Below are positions 51,632 through 56,086 of a DNA stretch of 56,086 nt, one piece after another; within the stretch, counting starts at the first letter, position 1, and the number at the start of each line of letters is the position of its first letter. Made by a program: the position numbers and the translations under genes. The stretch is from Clostridia bacterium (lineage in GTDB: Bacteria; Bacillota; Clostridia; Oscillospirales; CAG-272): the NCBI GenBank assembly GCA_017505785.1, contig JAFVOQ010000045.1, positions 1 through 56,086 of the forward strand, given 5' to 3'. The notes under the pieces are model-generated. The model had not been told where the DNA came from. It searched no databases and was given only the letters and a program-made list of their open reading frames with translations.

Positions 51632-52918
51632 TTACATGCATGCATCAAGTGCCTGCTTGATATCGGCAATCAGATCTTCGCTGTTTTCGATACCGCAGGA
51701 GAAGCGTACCAGATCAGGCGAAACGCCTGCAGCTCTCAGCTCATCGTCATTCATCTGTCTGTGTGTAGCGGATGCGGGGTGCAGGCAGCAGCTTCTTGCA
51801 TCTGCCACGTGCGTTTCGATCGCCGCGATCTTCAAATGCTTCATAAACTGCTCAGCAACCTTTCTGCCGCCCTTCACGCCAAAGCTAACAACGCCACACG
51901 TACCGTTTGGCATATACTTCTTTGCGCGATCATAATATTTGTCCCCCTCAAGAGAAGGATATGTGACCCACGCAATACGGTCGTCAGATTGCAAATATTT
52001 TGCTACGGCAAGGCCGTTTTCGCAATGACGTGCCATGCGCACGTGCAGGCTCTCAAGACCAAGGTTTAAAATAAAAGCGTTTTGCGGTGCTTGGATCGCG
52101 CCGAAATCGCGCATCAGCTGCGCGGTTGCCTTTGTAATATAAGCACCCTCAAGCCCAAATCGCTCGGTATAGGTCACACCGTGATAGCTCTCGTCGGGTG
52201 TGCACAGGCAAGCAAATTTTTCAGGATACTTTGTCCAGTCAAATTTACCGCTATCTACAATACATCCGCCAACAGCCGCGCCGTGCCCGTCCATATATTT
52301 GGTGGTGGAATGGGTCACGATATCACAGCCCCACTCAAAGGGACGGCAATTTACGGGCGTGGCAAACGTGTTGTCAATGATCAGCGGCACGCCATGCGCG
52401 TGTGCCACCTTGGCAAACAGCTCGATATCAAGAACCGTCAGCGCGGGATTTGCAATGGTTTCACCAAACATTGCCTTGGTGTTGGGGCGAAAAGCAGCGT
52501 TCAATTCCTCCTCTGTCGCATCCGGAGATACAAAAGTAAAATCAATGCCCATGCGGCGCATCGTCACAGAGAAAAGGTTAAACGTTCCGCCATAGATCGA
52601 GGAGGATGCTACGACGTGATCACCTGCGGAGGCAATATTAAAAACAGCAAAAAAGTTTGCTGCCTGCCCCGAGGAGGTAAGCATTGCAGCAGTTCCCCCT
52701 TCCATTTCGCAAATTTTTGCAGCTACACTGTCGTTCGTGGGATTTTGTAGGCGCGTGTAAAAATAGCCCGATGCCTCAAGGTCAAAGAGCTTGCCCATAT
52801 CCTCACTGGTGGAATATTTAAAGGTCGTGCTTTGAATGATCGGAATTTGGCGCGGCTCACCGTTACCCGGCGTGTAACCGCCCTGTACGCATTTTGTTTC
52901 AATTTTATAATTTGACAT
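51632..52918 (-). CDS. metY: O-acetylhomoserine sulfhydrylase
   Basis: MetY makes homocysteine from O-acetylhomoserine and sulfide with pyridoxal phosphate. The 428-aa protein has the PLP Lys207 in THSTTKYMDGHG, YFYTRLQNPT, TSSGQAANFF and the C-terminal SLLHPA-equivalent (CLHPASATHRQM) with LVRFSCGIEN. The start ATG at 52918 has GAGGTG in front. metY and metA form one operon behind the promoter at 52957-52985. No SAM or T-box leader is visible. Confidence 0.95.
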   Translation of the reverse strand: MSNYKIETKCVQGGYTPGNGEPRQIPIIQSTTFKYSTSEDMGKLFDLEASGYFYTRLQNPTNDSVAAKICEMEGGTAAMLTSSGQAANFFAVFNIASAGDHVVASSSIYGGTFNLFSVTMRRMGIDFTFVSPDATEEELNAAFRPNTKAMFGETIANPALTVLDIELFAKVAHAHGVPLIIDNTFATPVNCRPFEWGCDIVTHSTTKYMDGHGAAVGGCIVDSGKFDWTKYPEKFACLCTPDESYHGVTYTERFGLEGAYITKATAQLMRDFGAIQAPQNAFILNLGLESLHVRMARHCENGLAVAKYLQSDDRIAWVTYPSLEGDKYYDRAKKYMPNGTCGVVSFGVKGGRKVAEQFMKHLKIAAIETHVADARSCCLHPASATHRQMNDDELRAAGVSPDLVRFSCGIENSEDLIADIKQALDACM

Positions 52919-52956
52919 GATAACACCTCTTTGTGTTAAAATTTTAATCACATATT

Positions 52957-52985
52957 AGTATAACATATGTTTATATATTTTGCAA
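52957..52985 (-). promoter_or_regulatory. Sigma-A promoter of metY-metA
   Basis: TTGCAA (52980-52985) and TATACT (52957-52962), 17-nt spacer, minus strand. Confidence 0.7.
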
Positions 52986-53051
52986 GGGAAAAAATAAATA
53001 TCTACTTGCGCGCAAAAATTTTCAAAAACATACTTCGAGGCAAAAACCAAA

Positions 53052-53089
53052 GTGGCTGACTCAAATGCCAAGGCATTTGAGTCAGCCAC
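53052..53089. terminator. Terminator after the AEC transporter
   Basis: A perfect 18-bp stem (arms GTGGCTGACTCAAATGCC and complement) with an AA centre, T-run on the plus side and ACTTTGG on the minus side. Confidence 0.75.
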
Positions 53090-53094
53090 CTTTT

Positions 53095-54036
53095 TTATAG
53101 GCCTGCAATAGCAAATATCAACGGGATACTTGCAAGCGCCAGCAGGTGCGAAATCACCGCCATGCCTGCCGCCACGGTGGTATCCTTACCGTAAGCACTC
53201 GGAATCACGATCGTATTCAGTCCCAAGGGCATTGCAAGCGAGCAAAGCGCACAGGTTAAAATTGTTTTATCCCTAAACACGGGCACGAGTAAAGAAATAC
53301 CAATAAAAGCAAGCGGCAGACCCACCAGTCGCACAATGGAAATGATATATGTTTTTACGTCTGTAAAGGTCTTTTTAAAGCTAATGGTTGAAACTGTAAT
53401 ACCCGTCAGAAGCATGGCAACGGGTGACATGCAGGCACTGCTGCTATCAAGCACCGACATAAAGAACGAGGGCATCGGTATTTTAAGAAGCCCTATTACA
53501 ATACCGATAATCATTGAAATAAACATAGGGTTGATGAACGGCTTTACACGGTCTTTGAGGGTCTGCTGCTTTTCGGTATCCCCCATCAGCAAAACAGGCA
53601 CGCCCCAAACGTATATTTCTACCCAAAGCGGCAAGGTAAACAAAAGATATTCAAAGAATATGTCTGGAAACATTGCGCTAACAACCGCATTTCCCATAAA
53701 GCCAAAGTTCGAGAACGCAAGGCCGTAGGTATAAATATTTTGAATATACTTGTCACGCGTCACAGCCTTTGACACCAAAATAGAAACCGGAATCATGACA
53801 ATCGCAATAACGGTGCTCACAGCCAACAGCTTCCACGCCGAGGCAAGGCGCTCCACGGTAAAGTTTTCAATAAAGGTGCCAAGGACGAGCGCGGGAATAA
53901 AGATCGTATTTTCAAGCTTTGCAAGCACCTTTGCAGAGCCCTCCGGCAAGATGCCGAGCTTGGCAAGAATATATCCGGCCGCAATCAGCGTAAACAAAAA
54001 TGCAATTTGATTTAATGTAGAAAAAAAGACTCCCAT
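53095..54036 (-). CDS. AEC (auxin efflux carrier-like) family transporter
   Basis: The 313-aa protein has about ten helices of the AEC/BASS fold, with IAAGYILAKLGILPEGSAKVLAKLENTIF near the start (in part, GYILAKLGILPEGSAKVLAK) and GLAFSNFGFMGNAVVSAMFP, a family mark. It moves small organic acids or similar compounds in relatives; substrate here is open. ATG at 54036 follows AAAGGAG. It is monocistronic, on the minus strand. Confidence 0.85.
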   Translation of the reverse strand: MGVFFSTLNQIAFLFTLIAAGYILAKLGILPEGSAKVLAKLENTIFIPALVLGTFIENFTVERLASAWKLLAVSTVIAIVMIPVSILVSKAVTRDKYIQNIYTYGLAFSNFGFMGNAVVSAMFPDIFFEYLLFTLPLWVEIYVWGVPVLLMGDTEKQQTLKDRVKPFINPMFISMIIGIVIGLLKIPMPSFFMSVLDSSSACMSPVAMLLTGITVSTISFKKTFTDVKTYIISIVRLVGLPLAFIGISLLVPVFRDKTILTCALCSLAMPLGLNTIVIPSAYGKDTTVAAGMAVISHLLALASIPLIFAIAGL

Positions 54037-54075
54037 ATTTGCTCCTTTGGTCAAAAAATAGCAACACCACAGTAT

Positions 54076-54103
54076 ATTTTAGCATTTTTTTTGCCTTTGT
54101 CAA
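54076..54103 (-). promoter_or_regulatory. Sigma-A promoter of the AEC transporter
   Basis: TTGACA (54098-54103) and TAAAAT (54076-54081), 16-nt spacer, minus strand. Confidence 0.65.
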
Positions 54104-54236
54104 GGCATTTTTTTCTTTTTGTTTTTTTTAATATGTGGAAAGATAATTGTACATTGAATCTTTTGTTTTTTGTTGACAAAACCAACAAAAAAATTTGCAA
54201 TATTCTACACATTTTGTGCATTTTTGTACATTCCAC

Positions 54237-54265
54237 TTGCTTTTTAAAAAAGAACATGTTAAAAT
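54237..54265 (+). promoter_or_regulatory. Sigma-A promoter of the alcohol dehydrogenase
   Basis: TTGCTT (54237-54242) and TAAAAT (54260-54265), 17-nt spacer. A second TTGACA lies further upstream. Confidence 0.6.
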
Positions 54266-54315
54266 CTTAACAGGAATGAATTTCCTGCAAATTTATAATA
54301 AAGGAGAATACTGCC

Positions 54316-55428
54316 ATGGCAGAGTTTAAAATCCCCGAAAAAGCACGCGTCGCCGTATTGACGGGTGCAAAAAAGATCGACATTTATGAGCTTCCCGTTC
54401 CCGAGATCGGTGACGACGAGGTGCTGGTTAAGGTTGAGCAGACCGGTATTTGCGGTACTGACGTTCACGAATACAAGGGGGATCCCTTTGGCTATATCCC
54501 TGTTCAGCTTGGTCACGAGGGTACCGGTACCGTTGTTAAGCTTGGCAAAAACGTAAAAACTGACTACTACGGCAAGCCCCTTGCTATTGGCGATAAGATC
54601 GTAACCGGTCTTAAGCCCTGTGGCGTGTGCGACACCTGCCGCAATGAGCCCGAAAACATTCACCTCTGCCCCGCAGGCGAGATCTTTGGTCTTATGCCCG
54701 GTGAAGCCGCCTATAAAAATTATAATGGCTGGTTTGGAGAATACATCAAAATTAACGCCGGCGGCGTTATCTTTAACGTAAGCGATATGGACGTTGATCT
54801 GCGCACCCTCATTGAGCCTGCAGCCGTTATCATTCACGCCGTTGAGCAGGCAAAGAAGATCTTCAACTTCCAGCAGGGCTCTTACGTGCTGGTGCAGGGC
54901 TGCGGTCCGATCGGCTTGTTGCTACTGACTGCGGTACGTACCATGGGCGTTCGCAACATCATTGCCGTTGACGGCGATGAAAAGCGTCTTGCCATGGCTA
55001 AAAAGCTGGGGGCTGCTTACACCGTCAACTTCATGACCGAGGATGCACAGGCACGCGTCATGGAGATCACCGGAAAGGGCGCTGAAATGGCATTCCAGTG
55101 CACCGGTTCTCCCAAGGCTGCCATCACTATATGGAAGTACGTTCGTCGCGGCGGTGCTATGTGTGAGCTTGGCTTCTTCGTTGATAACGGCCCCACCACC
55201 TACAATCCTCACCAGGACATCTGCAACAAGGAGATCCGCGTGATCGGTTCTTGGACTTACCAGGCAAAGGACTGGATGCAGGCTTGCGATATGCTCAAGG
55301 AAGCACAGAAGGACGGTCTGCCCGTAGAAGAGCTTCTGACTCACAAATATGCGCTCGCTGACATCAACGAGGCTATGGAAATGAACATCAGCATGCAGGG
55401 TCTTAAGATCGTTGTTATGGGCGAATAA
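54316..55428 (+). CDS. Zinc-dependent medium-chain dehydrogenase (threonine/butanediol/sorbitol-dehydrogenase-like)
   Basis: The 370-aa MDR protein has the catalytic zinc site Cys46 (TGICGTDVHEY), His67-Glu68 (GHEGTG), structural zinc Cys102, Cys105, Cys108 and Cys118, and a nucleotide-binding GCGPIG. It oxidises or reduces a secondary alcohol with NAD(P); substrate among threonine, polyols, or butanediol is not fixed. Codon usage is strongly biased, like pckG, so it is probably abundant. AAAGGAG precedes the ATG. Two GC-rich hairpins follow. Confidence 0.88.
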   Translation: MAEFKIPEKARVAVLTGAKKIDIYELPVPEIGDDEVLVKVEQTGICGTDVHEYKGDPFGYIPVQLGHEGTGTVVKLGKNVKTDYYGKPLAIGDKIVTGLKPCGVCDTCRNEPENIHLCPAGEIFGLMPGEAAYKNYNGWFGEYIKINAGGVIFNVSDMDVDLRTLIEPAAVIIHAVEQAKKIFNFQQGSYVLVQGCGPIGLLLLTAVRTMGVRNIIAVDGDEKRLAMAKKLGAAYTVNFMTEDAQARVMEITGKGAEMAFQCTGSPKAAITIWKYVRRGGAMCELGFFVDNGPTTYNPHQDICNKEIRVIGSWTYQAKDWMQACDMLKEAQKDGLPVEELLTHKYALADINEAMEMNISMQGLKIVVMGE

Positions 55429-55439
55429 ACCTTATAAGG

Positions 55440-55470
55440 ATACCCCCAATACCAAGTGTATCGGGGGTAT
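55440..55470 (+). terminator. Terminator after the alcohol dehydrogenase
   Basis: TACCCCC-AATAC pairs with GTAT-C-GGGGGTA, followed by TTTC. Confidence 0.7.
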
Positions 55471-55486
55471 TTCTAATATGCAGAAC

Positions 55487-55510
55487 AAATATCCCCCGCG
55501 GGGGGTATTT
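55487..55510. terminator. Second GC-rich hairpin after the alcohol dehydrogenase
   Basis: AAATATCCCCC and GGGGGTATTT form a second stem with the same ends as the first. Confidence 0.5.
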
Positions 55511-55542
55511 CATTTTCGGGCATAGCCCTAACGTCACTGGCG

Positions 55543-55561
55543 GCGCACAAGTGCGCTTTTT
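55543..55561 (+). terminator. Short GCGCAC hairpin with T-run
   Basis: GCGCAC-AA-GTGCGC followed by TTTTTG; no gene ends directly before it. Confidence 0.4.
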
Positions 55562-55617
55562 GTTGGCCTGCCAGCCATGCATCCGTTCCCTGCCACCCGT
55601 CAACGGATTCTCAAAAT

Positions 55618-55663
55618 GCCTTCCTCCGAGAGGAAGGGGGACCGCTTGCGGTGGAAGGAGCCT
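55618..55663. repeat. Dispersed palindromic repeat, unit A
   Basis: CTTCCTC-CGA-GAGGAAG is followed by ACCGC-TT-GCGGT and GGAAGGAG. The same design occurs inverted at 55723-55767. Such short palindromic units recur in intergenic DNA of gut Clostridia, as I recall; not checked here. Confidence 0.55.
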
Positions 55664-55722
55664 GCTTGCACGATGATTTAATGCCTCTCTTTATTACAAC
55701 TGCTTTTCCTCAGGTACGCATT

Positions 55723-55767
55723 CTCCCTCAGTCGCCTACGGCGCCAGTTCCCTCCCGGAGGGAGCCT
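55723..55767. repeat. Dispersed palindromic repeat, unit B (inverted to unit A)
   Basis: Reverse-complemented it reads CCCTCC-GGAGGG hairpin, then GGCGCCGTAGGCG, then GAGGGAG, the same order as unit A. Confidence 0.5.
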
Positions 55768-55874
55768 TCTACAAAACACATCCTGCGCTTACTTTTCGTT
55801 TGCTATCTGTTCATCGCCAGAGACTCTTTTGAACCACGTGAAGCGTGAGGCGACATATCGCGTGGTTTTCGTTA

Positions 55875-55908
55875 TACAAAAAAGCCGCAAGCATTGCTTG
55901 CGGCTTTT
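55875..55908 (-). terminator. Terminator of the rRNA operon
   Basis: A stem of about 14 bp (arms AAAAGCCGCAAGCA and complement) is followed on the minus strand by six T residues, about 95 nt past the 23S 3' end. Confidence 0.85.
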
Positions 55909-56001
55909 CATAGTGCTCATTGAGAACCGAACAAAGGGATGTTGAGTAGAAAGAAACTCAAGTAATTGTAAACTTGAACAGGAGTGCTGTGCACTCAAAA
56001 G

Positions 56002-56086
56002 TTCAAGCCCTCGGTCTATTAGTATCGGTCAGCTAAATACATTACTGCACTTACACCTCCGACCTATCAAACTCGTAGTCTACAAG
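56002..56086 (-). rRNA. 23S ribosomal RNA, 3' end only (cut by window edge)
   Basis: The minus strand reads GTTTGATAGGTCGGAGGTG, then TAAGTGCAGTAATGTATTTAG, CTGACCGATACTAATAGACC and GAGGGCTTGAAC, the conserved last segment of bacterial 23S rRNA (quoted in parts). The body of the gene lies beyond the window. The 3' flank to the terminator has no 5S gene. Confidence 0.92.

Larger units (their letters stand above)
55429..56001. other. Intergenic region between alcohol dehydrogenase and rRNA operon
   Basis: These 573 nt hold three hairpins, two palindromic repeat units, an rRNA terminator and the 23S 3' flank. I find no supported protein gene, tRNA or 5S rRNA in it. Confidence 0.65.

Noticed and set aside
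52919-53051. SAM riboswitch or T-box before metY
   Set aside because: The leader after the promoter is about 35 nt and shows no conserved blocks.
55910-56001. 5S rRNA after 23S
   Set aside because: The flank is too short and lacks the conserved 5S segments.
1-56086. CRISPR array
   Set aside because: No regularly spaced direct repeats seen at any intergenic region.
1-56086. tRNA genes, transposases, prophage or integrase
   Set aside because: No cloverleaf-like GTTCRA/CCA segments and no such protein motifs found in any supported gene.

Overview
The window looks like chromosomal DNA of an anaerobic, endospore-forming Firmicute of class Clostridia (an Oscillospirales- or Christensenellales-like gut lineage is my guess; species not determinable by eye). 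The basis is a complete spoIIA operon (spoIIAA-spoIIAB-sigF), sigG, a SpoVB-type flippase, rubredoxin, a GlyQS-type glycyl-tRNA synthetase, a hrcA-grpE-dnaK-dnaJ-prmA operon with CIRCE, a lysine riboswitch, and many sigma-A promoters of TTGACA-N17-TATAAT type. No transposase, integrase, phage gene, CRISPR array or tRNA gene was seen.

Layout. 1-3.7 kb (+): a 107-nt imperfect palindrome, sua5, a topoisomerase IV A-like gene and a 60-aa membrane peptide. 3.8-5.2 kb (-): a compact overlapping trio, an HPr-kinase-like protein, a PqqD-like peptide binder and a Ser/His S26-type peptidase. 5.2-6.7 kb (-): glyS. 6.7-15.4 kb (-): one long operon nusB / TsaD paralogue / xseA / xseB / ispA / PAP2-like / tlyA / nadK / argR / recN / ybaK. 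15.6-16.5 kb (-): rubredoxin and a cytidylate-kinase-like protein. 16.7-20.3 kb (+): spoVB-like flippase and GTP-type PEP carboxykinase. 20.3-25.1 kb (-): YitT, L19, a lysine-riboswitch-controlled NhaC-type transporter, a second flippase. 25.3-31.9 kb (-): sigG behind a textbook sigma-F promoter, a membrane protein, lysS-greA, an S41 protease with an unusual cytosolic N-terminus, and a CdaR-like regulator. 32-38.7 kb (-): rsmE and the heat-shock operon. 38.9-42.1 kb (-): AI-2E family permease, spoIIA operon, and a 46-aa peptide gene behind a perfect consensus promoter. 42.1-48.5 kb (-): EF-G paralogue, tatD, two membrane proteins, metG. 48.8-50.6 kb (+): two tandem metallophosphoesterases. 50.7-54 kb (-): metY-metA and an AEC transporter. 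54.3-55.4 kb (+): a zinc alcohol dehydrogenase. The right edge holds a structured, repeat-bearing intergenic region and the 3' end of a 23S rRNA gene on the minus strand.

How the genes work together. Three forespore pieces are linked: SpoIIAA/SpoIIAB control SigF, SigF very probably reads sigG through the promoter at 26126-26155, and a SigG-like promoter precedes the permease next to sigF. metY and metA form a direct-sulfhydrylation methionine operon; MetA carries the Glu111 that marks acetyl-CoA users. The likeliest undescribed biology is the kinase/PqqD/peptidase trio, which has the parts of a peptide-modifying system without a precursor gene beside it; the strongly promoted 46-aa peptide at 41880-42020 is a speculative candidate substrate. 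All functional calls come from reading motifs and gene order; no database search was run.
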